Shown one piece after another: positions 8,184 to 17,546 of a DNA stretch of 64,000 bases. Under the pieces are notes generated by a model. It did not search any database. It had not been told where the DNA came from and saw only the letters and a list, made by a program, of their open reading frames with translations. Each line of letters begins with the position of its first letter. Position 1 is the first letter of the stretch. Source of the stretch: Fundidesulfovibrio putealis DSM 16056 (GTDB taxonomy: Bacteria > Desulfobacterota > Desulfovibrionia > Desulfovibrionales > Desulfovibrionaceae); contig NZ_KE386885.1 of NCBI RefSeq assembly GCF_000429325.1, positions 461,958 to 525,957 of the forward strand, given 5' to 3'. The position numbers were made by a program, and so were the translations under genes.

Positions 8184-11054
8184 GTGAAAAAGCCGCTTCC
8201 CCTGGCCGCGTTGGCCGCTGCCGCCACGGTCGTCGCCCTGGCGCTCCTATCCTTTGCGGGGGTGCTGTCTCGTCCCGGTCTGGTGGGCCATACATGGGAC
8301 TGGGGCATTCCCAGCTTTGCCGAGCAGTTCCGCTCCATGGCCGAGCACCACTTCTCCACCTGGGACTCCTACTTCGAGACCGGGCGCTACCACTACTTCA
8401 AGCTGGAGCTGCTCTACTGGCAGCTGATAACCCCCCTGGCCGTCATCGGCGGGGAGTGGATGTCCAAGCTGTTGCCGCTCGTATTCGTCACGGCATCGGG
8501 GCTGGCCATGCTGCCCCTGGCCCGCAGGCTCGGCCTTAACTGGTTCTATGCCACCCTGGCCGCGCTGTTCTACGCCTTCTCGCCCTACACCTACAGCCGG
8601 GTGGTGGCCGGGCACATGCCCATGCTGGCCGGGTTCGCGCTCATCCCGCTTCTGCTGCTGGCGTATTTCAATCTGGTGCGGGCCATCCGGGAGCAGGGGC
8701 GCATATCCGCGCGCCTGGTCATCGTGTGCGGGCTCATTCTCGGCCTTACCTCGCTGCACCCAAGCGTTGGCGTGGGCTCGGCGGCCATGCTCGGCATCCT
8801 GAGCCTGTACTTTCTGGCCAAAGGCCCTGGCCGGGGCAGGCTCACAGTAGCTGTTGGTCTGGTGCTCACCCTGGCCATGCTCATGAACATCCACTTCATG
8901 GCCCCGTTTTTGGCCGATTACCTGGGCAAGGGAGCCATCCGCCACGGCTGGGGGCTGTCGGCTTCGGCCAAGGGCGACGTCACCGTGGATACGGAACTCC
9001 CCATGCGCGAGGGCTTCCACCAGTCCACCAGCCAGCCGGTGGACGCGGTCATCCGCCTGGACCTGCGCCCCGGCATGGACACCGAGTACGCCTTCCCTGC
9101 GCCGGGGGGACTGCGCGTGCCCTGGGTGGGGGCGTCGCTCACGCTGGCCGGGCTGGCCCTGTGTTCGTTCCTGGCCCGGCGCGGACGCCCCGAGGTCCAG
9201 GGTCTGTTCTTGGTGGCCGTGGTTGGCGTGCTTTTGGTGTGCGGGTCGCGCACGGCCTTCGGCTTCGCCTTCTACCAGTGGCTGCTCAAGGGCTTCGTGC
9301 CCATCCTCTTTGCCGCGTTCTCCAACACCACCCGCTGGTTGCCGCTGATCGTCACGGCCTATGCGCTGCTGGCCTTCCAGCTGCCCCAGGCCTGGGAGGA
9401 GCGCGGCGCAAAGCGCGCGTGGCTCCTGCGCGCGGCCATGCTGCTGGTCGTGCTCCTGTTCATCTCGCCGTATCTTGGCCAGAAGCTCCTGGACAACTCG
9501 CCCAAGGACCAAGTGCCCCAGCCCCTGGCCCTCAAGCACACGCCCATCCACTCCGAGGACGCGGCGGTGTACTCCTTCCTGCGCGACCAGCGCGCGGGCT
9601 TCCGCGTGGCCTACCTGCCGCCTGTCGGCATCAGCTGGCCCGGCGATTCGCCCTACGGCTACGAGTGGTCCTCGGCCTATTCGCCCAAGCCCTTCTTCCT
9701 GGCCTTCTACAACAACCCCCTGGGCAACGAGATCATAAAGACCATGTACGCCGAGCAGCCCAGCCCCCGCCTGGACCGTCTGTTCGGGCTGGCCTCGGTG
9801 AAGTACCTCGTCTACCCGCACGACGAGTTCTTCATCTCCTACCAGGATTTCCAGCCCGCCTACCGGGGCGAGCCGGTTGTGGACGGCTTCAAGAACTACA
9901 AGCCCGTGCTGGACCGCACCCTGGCCCTGCAAAAGGGGCTGGTGCCGGTGAAGCGCTTCGACACCGTGGACGTGTACCGCAACCCCCTGGCCGCGCCCTA
10001 CGTGCTGGCCGCCAACCAGTTGCTGGCAGTGGCCGACGCCTCGGGCGACGGGGCTGATCTGGTGGCGGCGTCGCTGCCGGACGTGGCGGGCCTGGACATG
10101 TACCGGCCCGGACAGGCGCTCGTCTCCGCAGGGGACGACCCGCGCTTTCTGGAGCTCCTCACGCGGGTGATGGGCCAGGAGCGCACGCGGGCCTTCCTTT
10201 CGGACCGCACCGGCAAGCGTCAGGCGCTCCTGTATCTGGGGCGCGAGTACGCGGCCCCGGCCCTGGAGTTCCGCAGGCTCGGCCCCACGGCCTGCCTGGT
10301 GCGCCTCTCGGGCGTGACCGAGGGCTTTCCGCTCCTGTTCCAGGAGACCTTCCACACCGGGTGGCGCGCCTACGTCATGCCCGTGCCCGCCCCGGCCCAG
10401 ACGCTTCCCGCCGCGCTCCTGGATCAGTACCGCGTGTTCAAGGACAACGAGGACGATCAGGCCGCCCCGGACGAGCTGAAGGATTTCGTGGCGCGCGGCT
10501 TCGTGAGCACCCTGGGCGACGGCGCGCCGCAGTCGCGCACGGTGTACCGGTACGGCCCCGGCGGCAAGGTGGTCGGCGAGAAGGCCAAGCCCTTCACCGT
10601 GGATTTCGTGTCCAAGCGCTTCCTGACCAGCCTGCAGAACGACAACCTGCCGCGCCCGGCGCTGCGGGCCGCCTGGAGCGAGGGTTCGCTCGACCCCGTG
10701 GGCGCGGACCAGCCGGGCTTCGACCCGCTCTCGCCCGCCTCCTGGAAGGCCACGGGCGCGCAGGAGGGCAGGGCCATGTCTTGGCCGGAGATGCTGCACT
10801 GGCAGGCCAGCGGCTTCGCCAACTCCTGGTGGATCGACCCGGAGGTCCTGAAGAGCCTGGGGCCGGACGCCACCCGCTATGTGCGGCCCAACCCGGCTGG
10901 CGGCATCGACCTGGAGATACTGATCGAGTTTCGGCCCCAGCGCTTCTACCTGCTGGGCCTTGCTGCGTCCGGCCTGACCGTGTCCGCCTGCCTGCTGGCC
11001 CTGGCGCTTATGACAGTGCGTTCCTTCCTGTCGGCAAGGAGGGCGCGTGGCTAG
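8184..11054 (+). CDS. Large YfhO-like polytopic membrane protein
   Basis: 956 residues, starting with GTG. An N-terminal hydrophobic half of about 12 predicted membrane spans starts with a Lys-rich signal-like segment and LAALAAAATVVALALLSF. A long hydrophilic extracytoplasmic region follows, then one last span near the C-terminus (LLGLAASGLTVSACLLALALM) and a basic tail. The organisation fits the YfhO/GT-C superfamily, proposed to move sugars from polyprenyl-phosphate donors outside the membrane. The segment FQETFHTGWRAYV resembles the C-terminal YfhO signature. It follows a 148-nt spacer and overlaps the next gene by 8 nt. Confidence 0.72.
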   Translation: MKKPLPLAALAAAATVVALALLSFAGVLSRPGLVGHTWDWGIPSFAEQFRSMAEHHFSTWDSYFETGRYHYFKLELLYWQLITPLAVIGGEWMSKLLPLVFVTASGLAMLPLARRLGLNWFYATLAALFYAFSPYTYSRVVAGHMPMLAGFALIPLLLLAYFNLVRAIREQGRISARLVIVCGLILGLTSLHPSVGVGSAAMLGILSLYFLAKGPGRGRLTVAVGLVLTLAMLMNIHFMAPFLADYLGKGAIRHGWGLSASAKGDVTVDTELPMREGFHQSTSQPVDAVIRLDLRPGMDTEYAFPAPGGLRVPWVGASLTLAGLALCSFLARRGRPEVQGLFLVAVVGVLLVCGSRTAFGFAFYQWLLKGFVPILFAAFSNTTRWLPLIVTAYALLAFQLPQAWEERGAKRAWLLRAAMLLVVLLFISPYLGQKLLDNSPKDQVPQPLALKHTPIHSEDAAVYSFLRDQRAGFRVAYLPPVGISWPGDSPYGYEWSSAYSPKPFFLAFYNNPLGNEIIKTMYAEQPSPRLDRLFGLASVKYLVYPHDEFFISYQDFQPAYRGEPVVDGFKNYKPVLDRTLALQKGLVPVKRFDTVDVYRNPLAAPYVLAANQLLAVADASGDGADLVAASLPDVAGLDMYRPGQALVSAGDDPRFLELLTRVMGQERTRAFLSDRTGKRQALLYLGREYAAPALEFRRLGPTACLVRLSGVTEGFPLLFQETFHTGWRAYVMPVPAPAQTLPAALLDQYRVFKDNEDDQAAPDELKDFVARGFVSTLGDGAPQSRTVYRYGPGGKVVGEKAKPFTVDFVSKRFLTSLQNDNLPRPALRAAWSEGSLDPVGADQPGFDPLSPASWKATGAQEGRAMSWPEMLHWQASGFANSWWIDPEVLKSLGPDATRYVRPNPAGGIDLEILIEFRPQRFYLLGLAASGLTVSACLLALALMTVRSFLSARRARG

Positions 11055-12606
11055 GCTGGGCATCATTCCCGAGGAGAACCCGCGCTGGCCCTGGACCATG
11101 GGCCTGACGCTCTTTGGCGCGCTGACGGCCCTGGCCTGCATGCGCTATCTGGCGCTGCGCTCCACGGTGTTCGATCTGGGCGTGTTCGTGTGCAACCTGT
11201 CGGCCATGAGCCAGGGCGGCGAATGGTGGCGGGCGCTCAACGGCCACATTCAGCCGGTGCTCTGGGCCTATTCCTGGCTCATAAGCCCGCTGCCGGACTG
11301 GCTTGCGCCTCTTGGCCTCATGGTGGCCCAGGCCTTCATGCTCTGCCTGCCCCTGCCGTTTTTGGCCCGGCGCTACGGGGCCTTCACCGCCCTGGCCTAT
11401 TTCGCCAGCTTCGCGGTGTGGCACAACGGCCTGTTCGATTTCCACCCGGACCATCTGGCCATCCCCATCGGCTTCTGGTTCTTCTTCCTGGTGGAGGACG
11501 ACAACCCCTGGGGGGCGGCCTTCGCGGCGCTGTGCCTGTGCCTCATCAAGGAGACCTTCGCCATCCAGGCGGCGGCCTGCGGCATCTACCTGGCCTTCCA
11601 GCGCCGGGGCGGCGTGGCCGGGACGGTGGTCTTTTTCGCGGGGCTCATCTGGTTCTGGCTGGCAACGGCCAAGCTGATCCCGTTCTTCACCATGGACGCC
11701 GGCGTGGGCGTGTCCGCCGGGGCCTTCGCCTGGATCGGCGGCGGCTCGGTGCTGGGCAAGCTCTGGTTCGTCATCACGCATCCGTTCACGGCTTTGGCCA
11801 ATATCTTCGGAGACTTCAAAAAAATAAGATATTTGGGCGCGCTGCTGGGTTCCGTGGCCTTCCTGCCGCTTTTGAGCCCCGGCCCGCTGGTGGTGGCGCT
11901 GCCCGTGGTGGCTTTGTCGCTTCTGTCCACGCGCCCGGATTATTTCTCCATCACCAACCACTACACGGCCGGGCTGGTGGCTCCGCTCATCGTGGCGTTC
12001 GCCCAGGCCATGCCCGTGGCCAGGGAGCTGGTGCAGTCGCGCCGCAGCCGCCTGGACCGCTGGGCGGGCGTGCTGTTCCTGGTGCTGCTGGCCGGACACA
12101 TCGTACTTTCGCCGTCGCCCCTGTCGGTGCACTTCTGGCGTGCGGGCGGCTTCTCCGGCTACTGGCCGGACTCGCGCGACACCCGCATCATCCGGGCCAT
12201 GGAGACGCTCCTGCCGGACGACCCGTCCGTGGTGGTCATCACCCAGAACAGCCTGAACTGGGGCAAGGCCGTCAGCCGCGACTTCTCCAACAGCTTCCCC
12301 ATGGCCGTGTTCGAGCCGCACCACGCCCAGAATTCCGGCTCGGCCACCTTCCGGGACTTCCGGCGCTTCATAGCCACCGGTGAGAAGCCGGTGTTCCCGG
12401 TGACCCAGAGCCTGGCCGAGTACGTGGTGCTGGACTTGAAGCGCCCCTGGTTCGTGGTGGACAAGGGCTGCGAGTGGAAGGACGGCGTCTGCCGCGACCA
12501 GGCCCTGGCGGCGGTGTTCAGGGAAAACCTGGAGCAGACGTTGCGGCTGTTCGAGACCGTGGTGGAGGACGACGGCTTCATGATCCTCAAGCGCAGGCCC
12601 CAATGA
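11047..12606 (+). CDS. DUF2079-family polytopic membrane protein
   Basis: 519 residues. STVFDLGVFVCNL, then NGHIQPVLWAYSWL and NGLFDFHPDHLAIPIGFW, followed by an acidic loop and LCLIKETFAIQAAACGIYL, matches the DUF2079 pattern of GT-C-like membrane proteins. About ten spans are followed by a soluble C-terminal region of 150 or so residues. It overlaps the upstream YfhO-like gene by 8 nt and the downstream gene by 4 nt, so these three genes are translationally coupled and probably work together on one envelope glycan. The enzymatic activity is inferred only from the GT-C-like architecture. Confidence 0.78.
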   Translation: MARLGIIPEENPRWPWTMGLTLFGALTALACMRYLALRSTVFDLGVFVCNLSAMSQGGEWWRALNGHIQPVLWAYSWLISPLPDWLAPLGLMVAQAFMLCLPLPFLARRYGAFTALAYFASFAVWHNGLFDFHPDHLAIPIGFWFFFLVEDDNPWGAAFAALCLCLIKETFAIQAAACGIYLAFQRRGGVAGTVVFFAGLIWFWLATAKLIPFFTMDAGVGVSAGAFAWIGGGSVLGKLWFVITHPFTALANIFGDFKKIRYLGALLGSVAFLPLLSPGPLVVALPVVALSLLSTRPDYFSITNHYTAGLVAPLIVAFAQAMPVARELVQSRRSRLDRWAGVLFLVLLAGHIVLSPSPLSVHFWRAGGFSGYWPDSRDTRIIRAMETLLPDDPSVVVITQNSLNWGKAVSRDFSNSFPMAVFEPHHAQNSGSATFRDFRRFIATGEKPVFPVTQSLAEYVVLDLKRPWFVVDKGCEWKDGVCRDQALAAVFRENLEQTLRLFETVVEDDGFMILKRRPQ

Positions 12607-15467
12607 TGCTCCGTTTGTTCGTCCTCCTTGTGCTGGCTGTCATGGGCATCGCAGACCCATCTGCCGCCCAGAAGCTCACCGAAACCAAAAACCTGCCCCT
12701 GCCCCCGGCGCTCTGGGCGGGCGGGGCGTCCGCCGTTGGTGGCCAGCTTATGGCGCGGGTGGCCATGCGTAAGGTGAAATACGCCAGAGTGCTTTCGCAG
12801 CGCGCCCTGGCACTGCCCGAGGCGGCCATTGCGTGGCCCGTTTCGCAAGTGCCGGGCGGGGTGCGCCGCCTGGAGCTGGCCGGGTCGGATTCGGCTCTCA
12901 AACTGTCCGATTTCAACGAAGCCCGCCTGGACTACCTGACGGACTCCCCGGACCAGCCCGGATGCCTGGGGTTCGTGGTCGAGCTTTCCGGCAACGGCGA
13001 GCGGGCCGTGTTCGTATCCGACCCGTTGGAGACCGTGGACCACCTCACGCCGCAGTGGGCCGACGGAGCGGGGCGCGAGTCCATCCCCGTTGCCAGCGCC
13101 TCCTGGACCGGAAAAGGCCTGCGTTATCAGCTCTCGCGCCTGCTGGACCGCGCGCCCGACGACCTGTGGCGCACCTCCCAGGACGGGTTGTCCACCTTCC
13201 TGCAGCGCCGCTTCAACAAGCCCGTGCAGGAGCTTGGAGCCATCGACGTGGTGCTGCTGCGCGGCCAGGAGGTCCAGGTGAACGCCGTGGTGGCCCTGGA
13301 TCCGGGAAGCCGGTCGCGCACGGTTCTGGACTGGTACGCGCTGCCCAAGCGCTTCTTCGACCTGGGCGACGGGCGCACCATCCTGCGCCTCTACGTGGGA
13401 CGCCACCTGCGCGAGATCGCGCCGGGACGCTCCGGCGTGCTGCTCAAAGAGCTCTCGCTCATGTTTTTCAAGCAGAACGTGGGGGACGTGGAGCGCGACC
13501 GCAACGTGGAGAAGATCCTATTCGTGCCCACCGGCCTGGACGGGGAGCTTCTGGCACAGGGCCTGCCCCGCAACCTCCCGGCCAGGGCCAGGGAGGTGTT
13601 CGCCGGGCGAGGCGAGCTGGCCGCCAACCTCCAGGCGCTGGGTCAAGCCCCCTGGAAGGGCATGGCCCTGACCCGGTTCAGCGTGGTGCAGTCGCCCCAA
13701 AATCCCCAGGGAGCCCAGACCGGTCAACCTTTCCGGCAAGTGCTGGAATCCGCGCGTCTGGCCAACGTGGCCCCGCGCCGCGACGTTCCGGCCATCGTGG
13801 CCGCCATGGCCGAGCGCTGCGCGAGTTTCGGCGCGGCCTGCGACGTGGAGGCAGCGGACGGGCTCGTCAGCCAGGCGCCGCTGTGGAGCCTGGACTTCCA
13901 GGCCCTTGCTGGCTCCGGGAACGGCTCCGGCGCGGCGGTGCATCCGGCGCTTACCGGTAACTTGATCACTTCACCTGGGCGGCTTTCCTTCGCCAGCGCG
14001 CTGGACGGGCTGAGCGTAGAATCGGCCAGCGGCTCGCTGGTGCTGGAGACCGGCGCGGCCTTCCTGCCGTCGGCGAACACGCGCTACAGCCTGTGGCTGG
14101 AACTTGGGCGGGAGCGCCAGGGGCTGGCCTCCGTGGTGGCCGAGGCCTACGGCCCGGACAAGAGCGTTCGCGTAGCCGTGAAACCAGGGTTCCCCGCGAT
14201 CTTTCCCGAAATGCCTTCCCGCGTGGACGGGGTGCGCCTGCATTTCACGGCCTCGGGCCAGGAGATGCCGGAAATGTCGGTCACGCTGCGCCGGGCCGCC
14301 CTGAACGCCCTGACCACAGACGCCCCGCCTCAGAGCGTGTTCACCGCCCAGACTCTGTTCGACGAGGCCCAGGCCTTGACCCCCGTGAGCCTGGGCGAGT
14401 CCCGCCTGAAGCTCGCGCCGTCGGGACCGCTCTTTACGCCCCAGTGGCTCATCCTGGATCTGACCACCACACACTGGACCGTGAAGGACCGGCCCGCGCA
14501 CCTGGAACTCACTGTTGGCGGCAGGTCCACGACGCTGCCCCTGCCGGGCGCGGCGTCCAGAGTGGCCGTGTATCTTCCTCAGTTTTTGGGGACGCTTCCC
14601 AGCGGCGCGTCCTGGCCGGAGATCATCCTGGCGCTCTCCGGCGGCGCGCAGGGAGCAGGGCTCGAGTGCTCCCGCGCGGTGCTGTCCGGCCAGCGTCTGG
14701 CCACGTGGCCGCAGGTGCTTGGGGGCGAGGCTCTCCTGCAACTGGCCGGGGAAGAGCGGGCACTTGCCGGGCTGGACGCCTCTGGCGCAGCCGCCATGGC
14801 TGTCAGCGCCCACTGGCTCCTCATGGGAGGGGCCAACCTGCCCGAGGGGACGGCCCCTGCGCGTTTCGTCAGAAACCCCTGGCTTGAGGTGGAGGCGCTG
14901 CTTCTGGCTGATGCCTCCGGCCCTAAACTTTCGAGCCTTGGCCGCGACGATCAGGCCCGGAAATCGGGAACGGCTGGCGCCGCGTCCAAGGCGGGCAAGT
15001 GGCTGGCCGGTCTGGGCGTTCTCCTGGTGGGGCTGGCTGGCTGGCGCATGGCGCGCCGCGCCGGGCATGGGAAGCTTGCTCGCATAGCAGATTGGCTGCG
15101 AGGAGACGGCGCAGCGCGCCCCGCCGCGAAGCGCGCCTGGGTCTGGTCCGGGCTTCTGGCCCTGGTGCTGGCCTGTCGTTTCCTGCTTGGACCGGAGATC
15201 TTCCGCGCCGTGGCGCTCGTGGGCACGGTGCTGGCGGTGCCGGTCTGGCGCGCCCTCAGGCCCTGGCTTGCAGCCAAGGCCCCCGGCCTTGCCAAGAGCG
15301 CCACGGTTCATTATTGCACGGGCTTCCTGGCGGCGGCGGTCATGGCCACTGCGCTGCGGCTGCTGGGAGCCGCGCCCCTGTCCGAACTGCTGGGCCTTGG
15401 CGGCCTTTGGCTCTTCCTGGCCGCCCTTGCCTCCCAAACGCCTTGCAGCCCCACCACGCGTGAATAA
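12603..15467 (+). CDS. Large exported membrane-anchored protein of unknown function
   Basis: 954 residues from the ATG at 12603, which overlaps the previous stop (ATGATG). The N-terminus is a clear signal peptide (LRLFVLLVLAVMGIADPSAAQ, cleavage after SAAQ likely). The next 800 or so residues look beta-rich and extracytoplasmic, with many short alternating strands. The C-terminal 140 residues contain about five membrane spans, beginning AGLGVLLVGLAGWRMARR. I recognise no catalytic motif. Coupling to the YfhO-like and DUF2079 genes suggests a periplasmic partner, perhaps a glycan-binding or scaffold subunit. The 15-nt gap to the flippase gene keeps it in the operon. Confidence 0.75.
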   Translation: MMLRLFVLLVLAVMGIADPSAAQKLTETKNLPLPPALWAGGASAVGGQLMARVAMRKVKYARVLSQRALALPEAAIAWPVSQVPGGVRRLELAGSDSALKLSDFNEARLDYLTDSPDQPGCLGFVVELSGNGERAVFVSDPLETVDHLTPQWADGAGRESIPVASASWTGKGLRYQLSRLLDRAPDDLWRTSQDGLSTFLQRRFNKPVQELGAIDVVLLRGQEVQVNAVVALDPGSRSRTVLDWYALPKRFFDLGDGRTILRLYVGRHLREIAPGRSGVLLKELSLMFFKQNVGDVERDRNVEKILFVPTGLDGELLAQGLPRNLPARAREVFAGRGELAANLQALGQAPWKGMALTRFSVVQSPQNPQGAQTGQPFRQVLESARLANVAPRRDVPAIVAAMAERCASFGAACDVEAADGLVSQAPLWSLDFQALAGSGNGSGAAVHPALTGNLITSPGRLSFASALDGLSVESASGSLVLETGAAFLPSANTRYSLWLELGRERQGLASVVAEAYGPDKSVRVAVKPGFPAIFPEMPSRVDGVRLHFTASGQEMPEMSVTLRRAALNALTTDAPPQSVFTAQTLFDEAQALTPVSLGESRLKLAPSGPLFTPQWLILDLTTTHWTVKDRPAHLELTVGGRSTTLPLPGAASRVAVYLPQFLGTLPSGASWPEIILALSGGAQGAGLECSRAVLSGQRLATWPQVLGGEALLQLAGEERALAGLDASGAAAMAVSAHWLLMGGANLPEGTAPARFVRNPWLEVEALLLADASGPKLSSLGRDDQARKSGTAGAASKAGKWLAGLGVLLVGLAGWRMARRAGHGKLARIADWLRGDGAARPAAKRAWVWSGLLALVLACRFLLGPEIFRAVALVGTVLAVPVWRALRPWLAAKAPGLAKSATVHYCTGFLAAAVMATALRLLGAAPLSELLGLGGLWLFLAALASQTPCSPTTRE

Positions 15468-15482
15468 AGCCGGGAGCGCTCC

Positions 15483-16739
15483 GTGAAACGGTTTCTCAAG
15501 CAGAATTTCCTGATCCTCGTGCTCATGAACTCGGGAAATATCTTCAACTATCTCTTTCAGTTGACGATAGGCCGGGCCATGACGCCCGACGAGTTCGGCA
15601 GCTTCAACGCCTTGAACTCCAGCACCGTGATTCTGGCCGCGCCTCTGGGGGTCGTGCCGCTCATCATGGCCCGCTTCACCGCAGGGTTCGCGCTGGACGG
15701 CATGGGGCGGGTGAGCGGGCTGTTCCGCCAAGCGCTGAAGGTCGCTGCCGTGGCGGCGGCGGTCATCGCTGCTGTGGGGTTTTTCCTGGCTCCGCTCATC
15801 AAGGATTTCCTGCACCTGGAGTCCATCGTTCCGGTGTACATCATGCTGGCGATGGTCTCCGTGTCCCTGATGGCTCCGATTCCCACGGGCATGCTCCAGG
15901 GCCTGCAGCGCTTTCTGGGATTCGGACTGTCAGGAGCCAGCAACGCCTGCATCCGCTTCCTGGCGGCCCTGGTGCTGCTCACCGGCCTGGGTTGGGGCGT
16001 GAACGGAGCCATGCTCTGCGGCCTGCTGGGCATCCTGTTCCAGGCCGGGCTGGCCTTTCTTTTCCTGCGCGATATCTTCCCGGTGAAGCCTGACCCCCTC
16101 CCCGAGGGATTCCACAAGGAAGTCGGTAAGTACGCCCTGGCCATGGTGGTCAGTTCCGTGGTCACCATGTGCCTGAACAACCTGGATCTAGTGCTGGTGC
16201 GCCATTTCTGCCCTGGTCCAGAGGCCGGGCTCTACGCAACGGGCGCGATCCTGGGGCGCATCGCCTTCTACGGGCCTTCCGTGCTCATGAGCGTGCTGTT
16301 CACGGAAGCGGCCACGGCCAAGGCCAGCGGCGACCAGAACGACAAGAGCCTGTGGATGTCCATGGGCATGACCACCCTTTTGGGCGGGGGCTTCGCGCTT
16401 CTGTGCGTGGTGGCCTCGGAGTTCATGGTCACGCTGCTGTTCGGCGCGCAGTACAAGGCCGCCGGGCCGCTCCTGGCGGTGATAAGCTCGGCCATGGCGC
16501 TTCTGGCCTGCGCCAACGTGCTGTTCGTGTATTCCCAGGCCCGCAACGAATTCGGCTTCATGTGGGTGCAGGGGCTTGGCGTGGCCCTGTTTGCAGGGCT
16601 CGTCTTCATCAGGCATGAGAGCGCCATGCAGGTGGCGCAGATGCTGCTGGCCTGCGTGGTGTTCATTCTCGCGGCGACGCTGGCCTGGTTCTTCCTCAAG
16701 GTGCGCCGGACCCAGCCCGTAAGGCAGGAGAGAGCATAG
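15483..16739 (+). CDS. Wzx/MATE-like polysaccharide flippase
   Basis: 418 residues with about 12 membrane spans. The N-terminus (KRFLKQNFLILVLMNSGNIFNYLFQLTIGRAM, read in short pieces) and TPDEFGSFNALNS match the opening of oligosaccharide flippases of the MOP superfamily. PPTG-like loops (MAPIPTGMLQGLQRFLGFG) and the central NNLDLVLVRHFCPGPEAGLYATG, also quoted in parts, fit as well. It would flip a lipid-linked glycan across the inner membrane. GTG start at 15483; the next gene begins at the nucleotide directly after its stop. Confidence 0.85.
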   Translation: MKRFLKQNFLILVLMNSGNIFNYLFQLTIGRAMTPDEFGSFNALNSSTVILAAPLGVVPLIMARFTAGFALDGMGRVSGLFRQALKVAAVAAAVIAAVGFFLAPLIKDFLHLESIVPVYIMLAMVSVSLMAPIPTGMLQGLQRFLGFGLSGASNACIRFLAALVLLTGLGWGVNGAMLCGLLGILFQAGLAFLFLRDIFPVKPDPLPEGFHKEVGKYALAMVVSSVVTMCLNNLDLVLVRHFCPGPEAGLYATGAILGRIAFYGPSVLMSVLFTEAATAKASGDQNDKSLWMSMGMTTLLGGGFALLCVVASEFMVTLLFGAQYKAAGPLLAVISSAMALLACANVLFVYSQARNEFGFMWVQGLGVALFAGLVFIRHESAMQVAQMLLACVVFILAATLAWFFLKVRRTQPVRQERA

Positions 16740-17318
16740 ATGAAAAGTTCAGCCGAGGATTTCTACCGCACCATGTGCGGCCTGACCCAGGCCATCGTGT
16801 ACACCCGGCCCGGGCGCGACCCCATGGACCTGCCCACGGGCGTGGCCGAGGCAGCCGGGCTGCTCGACGAGCGCACCCGCGCAGGATCCAAGCTCATGTT
16901 CATCGGCAACGGCGCCTCGGCGGCCATCTCCTCGCACATGGCCACCGATTTCTGGAAGACCGGCGGCATGCGCGCCCTGGCCTTCAACGATCCCGCCGGG
17001 CTCACCTGCATCGGCAACGACTTCGGCTATCCGCACCTCTTCGAGAAGCCCGTGGAGATGTTCGCGGACCCAGGCGACGTGCTGGTGGCCATAAGCTCCT
17101 CCGGGCGCTCGGAGAACATCCTGAGGGCAGCGGAGGCCGCTAGGGCCAAAGGCTGCCTGGTGCTGACCCTCACGGGCTTCGCCCCGGAAAACCCCCTGCG
17201 GGCCATTGGCGACGGCAACTTCCACGTGCCTGTGGACTCCTACGGCCAGGTGGAGGTGCTGCACCACTCCATATGCCATTGTCTGCTTGATACGATTGTG
17301 GCTGTACGGGGAAGCTAG
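16740..17318 (+). CDS. SIS-domain sugar-phosphate isomerase (GmhA-like)
   Basis: 192 residues with one SIS fold. IGNGASAAISSHMATDFWK corresponds to the phosphosugar loop of sedoheptulose-7-phosphate isomerase, and AISSSGRSENILRA is the second SIS loop. GmhA makes D-glycero-D-manno-heptose 7-phosphate for LPS and for GDP-heptose-derived glycans. The GNGxSA core deviates from the common GNGGSA in having Ala for Gly. It is the last gene of the + strand operon, directly abutting the flippase. No other heptose gene (gmhB, hldE) is visible, so the substrate remains an inference. Confidence 0.8.
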   Translation: MKSSAEDFYRTMCGLTQAIVYTRPGRDPMDLPTGVAEAAGLLDERTRAGSKLMFIGNGASAAISSHMATDFWKTGGMRALAFNDPAGLTCIGNDFGYPHLFEKPVEMFADPGDVLVAISSSGRSENILRAAEAARAKGCLVLTLTGFAPENPLRAIGDGNFHVPVDSYGQVEVLHHSICHCLLDTIVAVRGS

Positions 17319-17546
17319 CGCGATCCGAGTGTCATGACGCCACCAGCGCACGTCCCGGGTCGCCCGTAAAAGTCAGGGTAAGCCAGACTCGTCCAGGTTC
17401 ATGATGACAGAAATCTGAGAAAGAGATGCAGGAATCGCTGGATTAATCTTGCCAGCACTGCGACCGGGAGCAGCCGAAGGTCACACCTTAGGCTGACGGA
17501 GTTTGCACAGGCCTCTGGACATGTGTTGAGGAAGGATGTGTGACTT

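Noticed and set aside
8247-11141. 964-codon open frame on the - strand opposite the YfhO-like gene
   Set aside because: It is a shadow of the G+C-rich third codon positions of the real + strand gene. Its translation is rich in His, Gln, Gly and Arg with no membrane pattern or motif.
13971-15815. 614-codon - strand frame, and similar long frames at 1099-2637, 11008-12603 and 59579-60820
   Set aside because: All lie opposite well-supported genes, cross their ends and lack ribosome sites or family motifs.
17319-17546. Terminator pair between convergent SIS and acyltransferase genes
   Set aside because: No stem of convincing length with a T-run could be found in these 228 nt.
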